DNA from: Methylotetracoccus oryzae
GTDB taxonomy: Bacteria > Pseudomonadota > Gammaproteobacteria > Methylococcales > Methylococcaceae
Length of the DNA stretch: 64,000 bases
Direction of reading: 5' to 3'
NCBI RefSeq assembly: GCF_006175985.1
Contig: NZ_SRSH01000005.1
Coordinates: 124,001-188,000 of the forward strand
A program made the translations under genes and the position numbers. Positions 21,101-29,978 of this stretch are shown here, piece after piece. The number at the start of each line of letters is the position of its first letter. The stretch's first letter is position 1. A model generated the notes under the pieces. The model searched no databases. It worked only from the letters and a program-made list of their open reading frames with translations, and was not told the DNA's origin.

Positions 21101-22140
21101 CGGGGCCGGGTCGTATCGACATGCGTGGCAGCATCGGCGTGCTACAGGCGGAGCTACCGATCGATCTGACCCTGACCGCCCGCAACGCACGCCCGCTGTC
21201 CAGCGACCGGATGACCGTCACGCTCGATTCGAACCTGACGCTGCATGGCGATGCCCACCAGCGCTTGGCCGCGGCCGGCAACATCCACATCCGCCGGGCC
21301 GAGATCCGTATTCCGGAGCACATTCCCGCCACGATTGCCGTGCTCGACGTGCGGGTGCCGGGTGCGCCCCCTCCCCCGCCGCCCGCAGCCGGTCCGGACA
21401 TCGGAGTCGACCTGACGATCGATGCCACCGACGAGATCTTCGTCCGGGGCCGCGGCCTCGATGCCGAGATGTACGGAAAGATCCACCTGCTCGGCACCGC
21501 GAACGCACCGCAACCGAATGGCCGTTTCGCGATGCGTCGCGGGCAGTTCACCTTGATGGGCAAGACGCTGACCTTCAGCCGCGGCGAGGTCGGCTTCGAC
21601 GGCGGCACGCTGACCAATCCGACGCTGGATTTCGTCGCGAATGCGACCAACAACAACATCACGGCGACGCTCGCCGTCGGTGGCACGGCCCGTAAGCCGA
21701 AGATCACGCTGACCAGCGTGCCGGAACTGCCGCAGGACGAGATTCTGGCGCAATTGCTGTTCGGCCGGGGTTCCGCCGCCCTGAGTCCGCTCGAACTGGC
21801 GCAGATTGCCGGTGCCCTTGCCTCGCTGACCGGCGTCACATCGGGTCTGACGAATCCCCTCGAAACGGTGCGCAAGGGACTGGGACTGGACCGCCTCGCG
21901 GTCGGCAGCACGAAAGCCGGTGCGCCCACACTGGAGGCGGGGCGCTATGTCGCGCCCGGCGTCTACCTCGGCGCGAAACAAGGTTTCAGCGGTGGTAGCG
22001 CCATCCCGCAGGCCGCGGTGCAGATCGACGTTACCGAAGGACTCAAGCTCGAGGGCACGGTCGGAGCCGGCAACAACAACGCCACGGCAACCAGCACGGG
22101 CGCCAGCAGTGCCGGCGTGCTGTATCAGTTCGAATATTGA
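18142..22140 (+). CDS. tamB: Translocation and assembly module inner-membrane-anchored protein TamB (AsmA/DUF490 family)
   Basis: Large periplasm-spanning beta-groove protein anchored in the inner membrane, partner of TamA. The 1332-residue protein begins MRRLVLWLTRILVG with one membrane anchor (residues 8-28). Long beta-repeat sequence follows, then the DUF490 C terminus (RRGQFTLMGKTLTFSRGEVGFDG; PQDEILAQLLFGRG; VLYQFEY end). The frame is open far upstream inside tamA. The start is set by the ATG at 18142-18144, which overlaps the tamA TGA. Confidence 0.94.
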   Translation: MRRLVLWLTRILVGLVLLLTGLLLFLNTAPGLRLIERVTPLLSEGEAAISGLSGRFPDRLRVARIELIDPAGVWGHLDDVALDWSARHLFQGRADIDRLTVGHIVMQRVPEYPEDPEEDNSLPLFFAFRELSVARCDLAATVAGAPMSLRITGSGDLSALDRGSADLQIERTDAPGSYRLVGAVSPDGTQLQAIVNEPPQGLLAGLAGLPDLGSIQARASMEGPWSDSRIVLNLKAGPLRAEAGGAIDWSASTARVTIKLTAPAMKPRPDLSWQSVQVTAHIDGPFAGPKANGSAQIGQLTAGGATVRSLTADLRGDAERVQVQAEASGVRLPGPSPGLLENHPLTLSASADLRAKNRPIAFKLRHPLLGVDGTAVTVGKRQVEGNLALPALAPVLAGFGVDLQGTAALDFRVTEQQNGLQIDVNGKLATKTGAAPLPALIGPAATFRAAAQIRGTEVTLPQFQFDGKALSLAADGSASPQAVALKYKLALLDLKALSPELRGRLNVDGALTGPPAALALDATLAGDVSARGIPSGPLNAKLKVTGLPGQPSGTLTAQGSLENAPLSLSVAATPVFGGEVSVRIDKLDWKSLHATGALSLQPGSVVPIGKVEARVGRMEDLRRLARAPLTGTLTVTLDTSRGDRAMQARLNAEGHDIGIEGTAVAAALSLQATAQDPLVHPVFSGQLALKGLRTGTVEGGSLRIDASGPAEALATRLQAELPGVRGAPAALTATLVLDAMQRELELSALQATWRQEVLRLRRPAHLGFGDTLAVSRLSLAWRQASLDVDGRVSPDLDLTAELRDVPADALALIDPDYALDGRLQASARLNGPPAQPRGSVRVDVTGVQGRSGAARGLPALNFSANALLDGEIARLDGRLTGGPNAQITLRGDVPLRPSQPLNLQADGAVDLKLLDPLLMAEGRRARGRIALNAGLRGTLGEPAITGGFQLSQGEFEDYAIGLRLSDLTASVQSDGDRLRIDRLEAHAGPGRIDMRGSIGVLQAELPIDLTLTARNARPLSSDRMTVTLDSNLTLHGDAHQRLAAAGNIHIRRAEIRIPEHIPATIAVLDVRVPGAPPPPPPAAGPDIGVDLTIDATDEIFVRGRGLDAEMYGKIHLLGTANAPQPNGRFAMRRGQFTLMGKTLTFSRGEVGFDGGTLTNPTLDFVANATNNNITATLAVGGTARKPKITLTSVPELPQDEILAQLLFGRGSAALSPLELAQIAGALASLTGVTSGLTNPLETVRKGLGLDRLAVGSTKAGAPTLEAGRYVAPGVYLGAKQGFSGGSAIPQAAVQIDVTEGLKLEGTVGAGNNNATATSTGASSAGVLYQFEY

Positions 22141-22449
22141 CCGCAGCGGTGGGCCGCCTGTCACCCGCCCGGCGGGTGGCGTGCCATCGACGATCCAACT
22201 CAAACGACCCGAGCCCAAAGTCCGCGCCCGACACCAAGCCGTCAACCAGTTCCAGTAAAATCACGCGCGGCCGCGGGGAATGGGGCGCAGCCGATCGGCG
22301 TTCGATGGTGCGTTACTTGCTAGCTCCCCGCCAGGAACCTCGGGTGACCGGGCGTGCGCAGCGCAACGGCGCCGCAACGCGGTGGCCGCAGACGCCGCCG
22401 GGCGTCAGCCACTCAACCCTCTACGATTACAGAACTTTGGAGTGACACG
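22141..22449. other. Intergenic region between tamB and gnd
   Basis: No convincing gene. A compact perfect palindrome (CACCCGCC, one base, GGCGGGTG; 22162-22178) just after tamB may end its transcript, though no T run follows. The gnd ribosome site (GGAG) is at the right end. Confidence 0.5.
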
Positions 22450-23457
22450 ATGCAATTAGGCATGATCGGTTTGGGTCGCATGGGCGCCAACATGGTGCGC
22501 CGCCTGCTCAATGCGGGCCATCAATGCACGGTCTACGATGTGAACCCGGAATCGGTACGTTCGCTGAGCGCGGCCGGCGCCCACGGCACGAGCGACCTGG
22601 CGTCGTTCGTGGCGGGCCTGGAAGCGCCGCGCGCCATCTGGATCATGCTGCCGGCGGCCATCGTCGATTCGACGATCACCCGGCTCAAGGAGCATCTGGA
22701 GCCCGGCGACATCCTGATCGATGGCGGCAACACGCATTACATCGACGACATCCGGCGCGCGAAGGAACTGGCGCCGGAAGGACTGCATTACGTCGATGTC
22801 GGCACCAGTGGTGGCGTCTGGGGACTGGAACGCGGCTACTGCCTGATGATCGGTGGGGAAACCAAGACCGTGCAGCACCTCGACCCGATCTTCCGGACGC
22901 TGGCCCCGGGCCAGGGCGATGTGCCGCCGGCCGAGGGTCGCGACGGCCGCATCGGCACGGCGGAACAGGGGTATCTGCATTGCGGTCCCGCCGGGGCCGG
23001 GCATTTCGTCAAAATGGTCCACAACGGCATCGAGTACGGCATGATGGCCGCCTATGCCGAAGGCTTCAACATCCTGCACCGCGCCAATATCGGCAAACAG
23101 GGCCGGGCGGCCGACGCGGAGACGACGCCGCTGCGCCACCCCGAACACTATCAGTACGACCTCGATCTCGGCGACATCGCCGAATTGTGGCGCCGCGGCA
23201 GCGTGGTCACCTCGTGGCTGCTGGACCTGACGGCCAACGCGCTGTCCCAGTCCCCGGACCTGGGGCATTTCGGCGGACGCGTGTCCGATTCGGGCGAAGG
23301 CCGCTGGACCATCGAGGCCGCGATCGCGGAGGGCACGCCGGCGCCGGTACTCACTGCAGCCTTGTTCCAGCGTTTCTCCTCCCGCGGTGAAGACGAGTTC
23401 GCCTGCAAGATTATCTCGGCGATGCGCTACCAGTTCGGCGGGCATACCGAAAAGTAA
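22450..23457 (+). CDS. gnd: 6-phosphogluconate dehydrogenase, decarboxylating (short GntZ/YqeC type)
   Basis: Oxidises and decarboxylates 6-phosphogluconate to ribulose 5-phosphate. The 335-residue protein is the short form, often NAD-dependent. It has the nucleotide motif [17 protein letters not shown] at the N terminus and the substrate motif [28 protein letters not shown] carries the catalytic lysine. Start ATG 22450 follows GGAG; the upstream frame extension lacks family similarity. Confidence 0.92.
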   Translation: MQLGMIGLGRMGANMVRRLLNAGHQCTVYDVNPESVRSLSAAGAHGTSDLASFVAGLEAPRAIWIMLPAAIVDSTITRLKEHLEPGDILIDGGNTHYIDDIRRAKELAPEGLHYVDVGTSGGVWGLERGYCLMIGGETKTVQHLDPIFRTLAPGQGDVPPAEGRDGRIGTAEQGYLHCGPAGAGHFVKMVHNGIEYGMMAAYAEGFNILHRANIGKQGRAADAETTPLRHPEHYQYDLDLGDIAELWRRGSVVTSWLLDLTANALSQSPDLGHFGGRVSDSGEGRWTIEAAIAEGTPAPVLTAALFQRFSSRGEDEFACKIISAMRYQFGGHTEK

Positions 23458-23642
23458 CCCATCCCGAGAGGCGGGCAGCCGTGACAAGACCTGCGGCAGG
23501 CTGCTGATGCCTGCCCGTCGGCTCTCTTGCATGGCGGTGTGATTCGCCCGAGTCTCAGGCGATCCCTGCCCCGCTGCACCGAATCCCTACGCGGCGGCGC
23601 CCGCCGTCGTGCCGCCGCGCCCATCTCCGCCCCGCTCGACAC

Positions 23643-24965
23643 TCAGGTCGGCACGCGGGTATCGGCTTCCAGGTCGGCGAGGAACTCGCTCAGAATGGCT
23701 TCGCTGGCGTGCGGCATTACGACCACATGCGCGCACTCGTCCGCCTTGCCGTCAAACGACTGACGCATCGTGGCCAGCGAATACTTCGTGATGAGCGCCT
23801 GACTCGGCTGACGAAAACACACGGTGTTGGATAGTTCGTTCGCCCGGGTTGCCCGGTACTGGGGCAAGCGGGTGCGTAGCTGATCCAGCAGCCAACCGGT
23901 TCGCTGCAGGATGCCGTTCGCGTTCTCCGTCAGTGCCGCGCGCGCGCCAGTGGTCGTGAAATAGTGGAATTCCGCCGGCTTGACCGCGTCACGTGAACAC
24001 GTGATGGTGCCCGGAACATGGCGTATATATTCGGGATTGTGGACGCGACTGAAATGGCGGTGGAATTCCTCAAAGCTCGCCGCCGTCGTCAGGTAAAGCC
24101 CGGCCGGTGCCGGAAATCCGAAGAACTTGTGGCAGGAGACCGCGATCGAGTCGTAACGGGCCGGGATACCCGAAGATCCCCCCCGCAGCAGTTCGACCGC
24201 ATGGCGGGTGTACGGCAGATAGCCGCCGAAGAGTGCAGCGTCCAGATGGACATATGCGGCATGGCCTTGTAGTGCGGCCTGGATTTCGTCCAGCGGATCG
24301 ATCGCACCCTTGAAGGTGGTGCCTAACGTCGGGACGACCAGCGCCGGGCTATCGGCATTGGCCGCCAGTTTCTGCTGCAGATCCGCCGGGTCCATACTGC
24401 CGTCGGGCCGCGTGCCGACCAGCACCCGCTCGATGCCCAGCAGATCCTGCAGGATCTGGATCGAGTAATGCGCCTCGACCGTGAAATAAGCCTTGGGCAA
24501 CACCCCTGTACGAGCCTTCAGCAGGGTCCGGCCCATGTACATGCCATGCATATTGCTGTCGGTGCCGCTGTTCGACACGAAGCCCCAGGTGTCGTCCGGA
24601 GCGAAGCCATAGAGCGGCGCGAAATCCAGGATCACCCGCTTTTCGATGTCGCGGGTGTCGTACAGCATCGAGCTGCGCTCGAACGGATTGCCCACGTTGT
24701 TATACGCCACACGCCCGATGCCGACGGCTTGGAGTTGTTGCCGCCAGGCGAAGAAGTCGTCGTTCGGCATCAACATGTTGATCGGGTAACCCAAGACGCG
24801 ATCCCGCAGTGCCGTCCGTCGCGCCTTCACCGCGAGCGACCGTGCATCGGTGGTGACGACTGGCGCCCGGTCCTTCAGGCGCACCAGGCTCGCCGGAGCG
24901 CAGCCGCCCGCCAGCGTCAGCATGCCGAGTGCGGATTGGCCCAGAAAGCGGCGTCGTGTCAGCAT
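23643..24965 (-). CDS. Tat-exported PLP-dependent group II decarboxylase-like lipoprotein
   Basis: The 440-residue protein resembles histidine/serine decarboxylases of PLP group II. It has NSGTDSNMHGMYMGR, then HLDAALFGGY, and the PLP lysine lies in VSCHKFFGFPAPAG. The N terminus reads MLTRRRFLGQSALGMLTLAGGCAP, a twin-arginine signal ending in a lipobox-like AGGC, so a folded, cofactor-loaded enzyme would be exported and lipid-anchored. Most relatives are cytoplasmic. The substrate is unknown. It is convergent with gnd and divergent from proS. Confidence 0.8.
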   Translation of the reverse strand: MLTRRRFLGQSALGMLTLAGGCAPASLVRLKDRAPVVTTDARSLAVKARRTALRDRVLGYPINMLMPNDDFFAWRQQLQAVGIGRVAYNNVGNPFERSSMLYDTRDIEKRVILDFAPLYGFAPDDTWGFVSNSGTDSNMHGMYMGRTLLKARTGVLPKAYFTVEAHYSIQILQDLLGIERVLVGTRPDGSMDPADLQQKLAANADSPALVVPTLGTTFKGAIDPLDEIQAALQGHAAYVHLDAALFGGYLPYTRHAVELLRGGSSGIPARYDSIAVSCHKFFGFPAPAGLYLTTAASFEEFHRHFSRVHNPEYIRHVPGTITCSRDAVKPAEFHYFTTTGARAALTENANGILQRTGWLLDQLRTRLPQYRATRANELSNTVCFRQPSQALITKYSLATMRQSFDGKADECAHVVVMPHASEAILSEFLADLEADTRVPT

Positions 24966-25149
24966 GGTCGTCCTGCTCGTTTTTAACTCGTTTTTTAATG
25001 GGTGTCGTGGTCCGAGAGCGACCGGATCAGCTCCGACGGCTTGTGCCGGTGCGTCGACGCCGGAGGTACCGCCGCCGGCTCGCGGCGGTATCTTAATCCC
25101 GCAGGCCCCGAAATGGCGCGTCAGGGCATGCCGGAACCTTGCTGCGAAG

Positions 25150-25179
25150 CTGACGGTCCGGGGCCCCTGTCGCTACAAT
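25150..25179 (+). promoter_or_regulatory. Probable proS promoter
   Basis: CTGACG (25150-25155) and TACAAT (25174-25179) are separated by 18 bp. The predicted transcript start near 25186 leaves almost no leader before the ATG at 25190, which supports the ATG at 25217 as the proS start. Confidence 0.45.
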
Positions 25180-25216
25180 AGCCAATCGAATGCAAACACA
25201 GGACGCTCCCCCCACC

Positions 25217-26935
25217 ATGCGCACCAGCCAGTTCCCGTTGAACACCGTCAAGGAAACGCCCGCCGACGCCGAGATCGTCAGCCACAAACTGATGCTCCGA
25301 GCCGGGCTGATCCGCAAACTGGCTGCCGGCCTCTATAACTGGCTTCCCCTGGGTGTTCGGGTGCTGCGCAAGGTCGAGCGCATCGTGCGCGAGGAGATGG
25401 ACCGTACCGGCGCGCTGGAGGTGTTGATGCCCGCGGTGCAGCCCGCCGAATTGTGGATGGAGTCCGGTCGCTGGGAACTGTACGGGCCCGAACTGGCGCG
25501 CCTGAAAGATCGCCATGACCGCGACTTCTGCCTCGGCCCTACGCACGAGGAGATCATCACCGACCTGGCGCGAGGCGAGATCAAGAGCTACAAGCAACTC
25601 CCGATCACCTACTACCAGATCCAGACCAAATTCCGCGACGAGATTCGTCCGCGCTTCGGCGTCATGCGGGCGCGCGAGTTCATCATGAAGGATGCCTATT
25701 CCTTCCACCGCGACCGGGAATGCCTGCAGCAGACCTACGACGCAATGTACCAGGCCTACAGCCGTATCTTCACACGCCTGGGCCTGGAGTTCCGGCCGGT
25801 GTTGGCGGATACCGGCGCGATCGGCGGCAGTCTGTCGCACGAATTCCATGTGCTGGCCGATTCGGGCGAAGACGCCATCGCGTTTTCCGATCAGAGCGAC
25901 TACGCCGCTAATGTCGAAATGGCCGAAGCCGTCAGCCCGACCACCCCGCGCCCGCCGACGGCCGAAGCGATGGAGAAGGTGGCCACGCCCGGCAAGAAAA
26001 CCATCGAAGAGGTCAGCGAGTTCCTCGGTCTTCCGCCGCAGCGTGTCGTGAAGGCCATCGCGGTCATGAGCGGCGAGCAGTTCCATCTGCTGCTGCTGCG
26101 CGGCGACCATGAACTGAACGAGATCAAGGCCCGCAAGCTGCCGGAACTGGCCGAACTGCGCTTCGCGGAGGATGAGGAAATCGAGCGGTACATGGGTTGC
26201 CGTGCCGGTTATATCGGCCCGGTCGGTGCACCGGAAACCGTTAGCCTCATCGCCGACCGCGCCGTGCTCGCCCTGAACGATTTCGTCTGCGGTGCCAACG
26301 AGGCCGGGTTTCACTACACCGGGGTCAGCTTTGACCGCGACCTGCCCGAGCCGGAGCGCGTCGCCGATCTGCGGAAGGTGGTCGAAGGCGACCCCAGCCC
26401 GGACGGCAAAGGCACGCTGCGCATCGCCCGCGGCATCGAGGTGGGCCACATCTTCCAGCTCGGCACCAAATACAGCGCGGCCATGAAGGCCGAGGTGCTC
26501 AACGAGCAGGGACAGAGCGAGGTCGCGATCATGGGGTGCTACGGCATCGGCGTCTCGCGCGTCGTCGCCGCGGCCATCGAACAAAACCACGACGAGCGCG
26601 GCGTCATCTGGCCCGAACCGATCGCGCCGTTCCAGGTTGCCCTGGTGCCCATCAACATGCACACCTCCGAACGGCTCGCCGCGGCTGCCGAGGAACTTTA
26701 CGGCACCTTGCGCGAGGCTGGATTCGACGTGTTGTACGACGATCGCAAGGCCCGGCCCGGCGTCATGTTCGCCGACATGGAACTCATCGGCATTCCACAC
26801 AGGGTCGTGATCAGCGAGCGCGGCCTCGATGCCGGCACGCTGGAATACCGGGGGCGCCGCGACGCCGAGAGCCAGAACGTGGACCTGATCAGCATCGTCG
26901 ATTTTCTGCACGCCCGCATGAACGCGAGCAGCTGA
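25217..26935 (+). CDS. proS: Prolyl-tRNA synthetase (bacterial type with editing domain)
   Basis: Charges tRNA-Pro with proline. The protein starts [19 protein letters not shown], the same start as classical bacterial ProS. Class II motifs include [22 protein letters not shown] and [25 protein letters not shown]. The inserted editing domain (roughly 220-400) contains [19 protein letters not shown] and the C-terminal anticodon-binding domain follows. An ATG at 25190 would add nine residues. Length (about 572) is normal. Confidence 0.97.
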   Translation: MRTSQFPLNTVKETPADAEIVSHKLMLRAGLIRKLAAGLYNWLPLGVRVLRKVERIVREEMDRTGALEVLMPAVQPAELWMESGRWELYGPELARLKDRHDRDFCLGPTHEEIITDLARGEIKSYKQLPITYYQIQTKFRDEIRPRFGVMRAREFIMKDAYSFHRDRECLQQTYDAMYQAYSRIFTRLGLEFRPVLADTGAIGGSLSHEFHVLADSGEDAIAFSDQSDYAANVEMAEAVSPTTPRPPTAEAMEKVATPGKKTIEEVSEFLGLPPQRVVKAIAVMSGEQFHLLLLRGDHELNEIKARKLPELAELRFAEDEEIERYMGCRAGYIGPVGAPETVSLIADRAVLALNDFVCGANEAGFHYTGVSFDRDLPEPERVADLRKVVEGDPSPDGKGTLRIARGIEVGHIFQLGTKYSAAMKAEVLNEQGQSEVAIMGCYGIGVSRVVAAAIEQNHDERGVIWPEPIAPFQVALVPINMHTSERLAAAAEELYGTLREAGFDVLYDDRKARPGVMFADMELIGIPHRVVISERGLDAGTLEYRGRRDAESQNVDLISIVDFLHARMNASS

Positions 26936-27197
26936 AACGCCTTCTAGAGAGGGATTCACCGCGGCGCCGGCTTGGCGCCCGGCCCCGTTTGGTGCACGAC
27001 TGCACTGCAACGCAGCATTCCTGCGACTGCCGCCGATAGCTGTCACGTTTGGGGAGTCCGCCCGATGCGGTACGGCACCCACGCTACCTGCTGGCCTTTT
27101 TGTTGCTTGGCACGTATCAGATGAAACCGCTGGGCTACGGTCCCGCTGCGGGGCGGGCAGCGACAGGTAGCCCCGAATCCGAATCGCGAGATATCCC

Positions 27198-27635
27198 GTG
27201 AACTTCATCCAGAGTAAACCCATCGCTGAACTGCGCGCGCTGATGCGCGCGTATCCGTGCCTGAGCGGTCTCTCCATCGCGGTGCCGACTCTGATCCTCG
27301 TTGGCGATGCGGTGCTCCCGACGCTGGGCCATGTGTTGCACCTGTTGATCGAAGTGGTCGAAGTGCCGCTGGAGCACCTGCTTGAACACTTGCTGCACCT
27401 GTCGCCCCGGCAGGCGCAGGGCGTGCTTGCGTGGACCGCCCTGGCCGGGCTGATCTACCTGCTGATCCGCTTTGTGCAGAAGACGATTGCCGAGACGCGT
27501 CGCGCAACGGCGGCGACCACCGAAGCCTTCCGCAGCCTGAAGGGCAATCTGGGCCCGACGCTGCGCGAGCGCCCTGCGGCCACGCTCACGCTTACCGTCG
27601 GTCTGCTGGGCGCCATCGCCTTCATGATGTTCTGA
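27198..27635 (+). CDS. Small membrane protein, unknown
   Basis: Not recognised. The 145-residue protein starts with GTG and has hydrophobic stretches at about 20-60, 73-92 (WTALAGLIYLLIRFV) and 125-145 (TLTLTVGLLGAIAFMMF), suggesting three membrane passes and a short cytoplasmic linker. The strand is opposite to the SAVED-like gene, with REP-like repeats between them. No motif suggests enzymatic activity. Confidence 0.55.
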   Translation: MNFIQSKPIAELRALMRAYPCLSGLSIAVPTLILVGDAVLPTLGHVLHLLIEVVEVPLEHLLEHLLHLSPRQAQGVLAWTALAGLIYLLIRFVQKTIAETRRATAATTEAFRSLKGNLGPTLRERPAATLTLTVGLLGAIAFMMF

Positions 27636-27651
27636 TCCCTCGGGTCTGCTG

Positions 27652-27905
27652 TGAGCCCTCTCGGCGAATCGCGCAGCGTCGAGGGCAACGCTGGTTCGCC
27701 CTGAGGGCCGGGCTCCTACAAGGAAACTCTCGGGCGCAGCGCGATCGCGGATGCGACGGGTTTGATCTGTCCGTCGGGCGGTAACCGGCATCCCGAGGCG
27801 TGTCTGTAGGAGCCGAGCCCTCTCGGCGAATCGCGCGGCGTCGAGGGCAGCGTTGGTTCGCCCGGAGGGCCGGGCTCCGACGGGGAACCTCTCGGGTGCA
27901 GCGCC
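27652..27905. repeat. Pair of REP-like repeats, direct copies about 90 bp each
   Basis: Two near-identical blocks, 27652-27742 and 27814-27903, both read GAGCCCTCTCGGCGAATCGC, then GTCGAGGGCA, then GGTTCGCCC and GGGCCGGGCTCC. Each has internal inverted repeats (GGCGAA/TTCGCC and GAGCCC/GGGCTC). The sequence TGTAGGAGC next to them is typical of proteobacterial REP elements. The block lies in the gap between two convergent genes. Confidence 0.75.
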
Positions 27906-27927
27906 ATCATGGGCCTGAAGAATTTCG

Positions 27928-28458
27928 CTATTGCGGTGGTTTCAGCGGCCCCCAGTTCTCGTAGCGCCCGCCGCTGCCGGGTTGGTGCTGATAGACCAGC
28001 ACCCGAAAGCCATTGCCGAAGGACGCACCGATCATGGCCATCGGCGCCAGCGGTCCGGCATAGAACAAATGGATCGTGTCGATGCCCTGGCGCATGAATT
28101 CGGCACTGCGGTCGCGCACCTCGTAGAGCAATTCCGGAATCGCCTCGGGCGTCAGCGGCTTGTCGCGAAACACCCGCGCGATGCGCTCCTCGGGAATGTC
28201 CTTCAAGCCCTCCTCGCCCATGCGAAAATTCTCGACCTGCACGCGAATGTCCATGTTGGATTTCAGGTCCACCAGGAGAATCGCCGGGCGCTGGCCCGGT
28301 TCGCGCCGCACCTGATCGAACCACCGCTGCCGCCGCCGGCGGCGTCCAATGACGACGTCCCACCAGGTCCAGAAAACCGGGACCGCCAGTACCAGCCCGA
28401 GCCAAATCCCGATCGGATCCAGGACATTCATCGTAAAATCGTGCAGGGCATCAAGCAT
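27928..28458 (-). CDS. Membrane-anchored SAVED-like protein
   Basis: An N-terminal hydrophobic hairpin or single anchor (DPIGIWLGLVLAVPVFWTWW) is followed by a basic stretch (GRRRRRQR) and a ~130-residue Rossmann-like domain. This domain starts PAILLVDLKSNMDIRVQVENF and ends with IHLFYAGPLAPMAMIGASF, RVLVYQHQ and YENWGPL. The C-terminal pattern matches SAVED domains, which sense cyclic nucleotides in CBASS, but only about half of a typical tandem SAVED is present. No CD-NTase gene is nearby. The frame allows a start at 28500. Family call is from memory of the motif. Confidence 0.6.
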   Translation of the reverse strand: MLDALHDFTMNVLDPIGIWLGLVLAVPVFWTWWDVVIGRRRRRQRWFDQVRREPGQRPAILLVDLKSNMDIRVQVENFRMGEEGLKDIPEERIARVFRDKPLTPEAIPELLYEVRDRSAEFMRQGIDTIHLFYAGPLAPMAMIGASFGNGFRVLVYQHQPGSGGRYENWGPLKPPQ

Positions 28459-28695
28459 GGCGAACGCGGTACCAGGTAAACAAGCCCGGCATTTTCGCAT
28501 TCCGCGCCCTGTGCGCGCAGCTTCGGTACGGGTTCACGGTTCCGACGTCTTTGTGGATGTGTGATCGGTTGCGGCCGGGTCGCATCGATCAGTCGCCTTG
28601 ATGAAGATCGGCCAAAGAGGCCGGCGCCTTTGTCCATGCTCATCATTGTTTCGAACGGGTCCAGGCACCGTAGCGTGCCGAGAGGTTGCAGGCCA

Positions 28696-29736
28696 ATGAA
28701 AGCTGATGTCGGACGAATCCTGCGCGCACTGACCGCGCTGCTGTTGACCGGGGGAATTGCCCAAGCCATGCCGGGTATGGACATGACCGGAGGGGTCGGC
28801 ACCGAGCCTCCCGCCACTTCGCACCCCATGGGCGGCGGGCTGGCATCCGCGGGCTCGAACTTCGAGATCACCTACAGCGCCGACGGCAAGACGGCCCTGT
28901 TCACGTCGACCCGCCCCGGGAGCATCGAGTCGGGGACACCCTACAACTTCGATATCTGGCTGGCCCATAAGGTCAACGACGTGTGGCAGCCGCCCGTCCC
29001 GCTGGGGCCGGGTATCGATCCGACCGTCGGCCCGAATCTCAACACGCCGGCCTGGGAACTGGAGGCCAGTTTCTCGGACGACGGCCAACTGATCTATTTC
29101 ACGCGATACGAGGCCGGCAACCTGTCGACGGGCGATCTGTACGTCGCGCAGCAGGTAGACGGTGTCTGGCAGCCGGCCCGGAACTGGAATGACGTCCCCG
29201 AGCTGCCGCACCTCAACACCGCGACCGGCGAGGAACATTGCCCCGTCATCGCTTCCGACAGCCTGATTTACTTCAACTACCAGCAGCCCGGCGTCACGCA
29301 GGACAGCGATGTCTGGAAGGTCGAAAAGAAGAATGGCGTCTGGCAACCGCCGCAGAGCCTGGGACCGCGCCTCAACTCACCGTACCGCGATCATTTGCAT
29401 TGGACCGGCCTGTCACGCGACGGCCAGAGCCTGATCGTCACCAGCAACCGGCCCGACCTTGCCTCGCGTGGCGGGCACGACGAATGGATTGCGTACCGGA
29501 ACGCAAAGGGTGACTGGCAGGAACCCCTGAATCTGGGCGATACGATCAATACTGCCGGCGAGGATATGTGCTGGACCTTCACGCCCGACGGCCAGCAGTT
29601 CACCGGCGGCTGGGGACCGCAGGGCAACTTTGACTTCACGCCGCGCTGGGTCAGTAAGAACGACATTCCCTTGTTGAAGAACTTCGAGCCCATCGGTCCC
29701 CCGCCGAACCTGCTCGCGGCCCACCCGGTGAAATAA
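28696..29736 (+). CDS. Secreted PD40/WD40-like beta-propeller protein
   Basis: The 346-residue protein has a signal peptide (ILRALTALLLTGGIAQA) and repeated beta-propeller blades with PD40-type strands, such as SADGKTALFTSTRPG, SDDGQLIYFTRYE, SRDGQSLIVTSNRPD and TPDGQQFTGGW. Between them recur VWQPPVPLG, VWQPARNWN and VWQPPQSLG. It is probably a periplasmic or extracellular binding or scaffold protein; no catalytic residues are evident. The start ATG at 28696 was chosen because the signal peptide begins there. Confidence 0.8.
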   Translation: MKADVGRILRALTALLLTGGIAQAMPGMDMTGGVGTEPPATSHPMGGGLASAGSNFEITYSADGKTALFTSTRPGSIESGTPYNFDIWLAHKVNDVWQPPVPLGPGIDPTVGPNLNTPAWELEASFSDDGQLIYFTRYEAGNLSTGDLYVAQQVDGVWQPARNWNDVPELPHLNTATGEEHCPVIASDSLIYFNYQQPGVTQDSDVWKVEKKNGVWQPPQSLGPRLNSPYRDHLHWTGLSRDGQSLIVTSNRPDLASRGGHDEWIAYRNAKGDWQEPLNLGDTINTAGEDMCWTFTPDGQQFTGGWGPQGNFDFTPRWVSKNDIPLLKNFEPIGPPPNLLAAHPVK

Positions 29737-29776
29737 TGGCAACACCGCGCGCCGCGCGAATTCCGGAAGCTCGACC

Positions 29777-29931
29777 GTAACCATTCACCCCCCATTGCTG
29801 GGTAGTGGGAGCGGGTCGGGAGGGCGAGGCCGTCTGCGGGAGGGAACCCGCAGGCTAGCGTCCAGGGACGGATTCACGGCGAGTCTCGACCTCCCCGCCC
29901 GCTCCCGCGAGGGGGAGGCGTGAACCGTTAC
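29777..29931. mobile_element. Dispersed ~155-bp palindromic element, copy 2 (MITE-like)
   Basis: Starts GTAACCATTCAC and ends GTGAACCGTTAC, same internal order as the copies at 10710 and 34877, including the hairpin CTGCGGGAGGGAACCCGCAG. No target duplication is recognisable (AGCTCGACC versus GCCCGGCCC), so this insertion may be older. It sits between the propeller gene and the methyltransferase gene. Confidence 0.8.
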
Positions 29932-29978
29932 GCCCGGCCCGGGTCCGACGCCTAAATCACTCGCTTTGGAGTACGTTC

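Noticed and set aside
25121..27277. A 718-residue minus-strand frame across proS
   Set aside because: It overlaps proS completely on the opposite strand, and its sequence has no recognisable motif.
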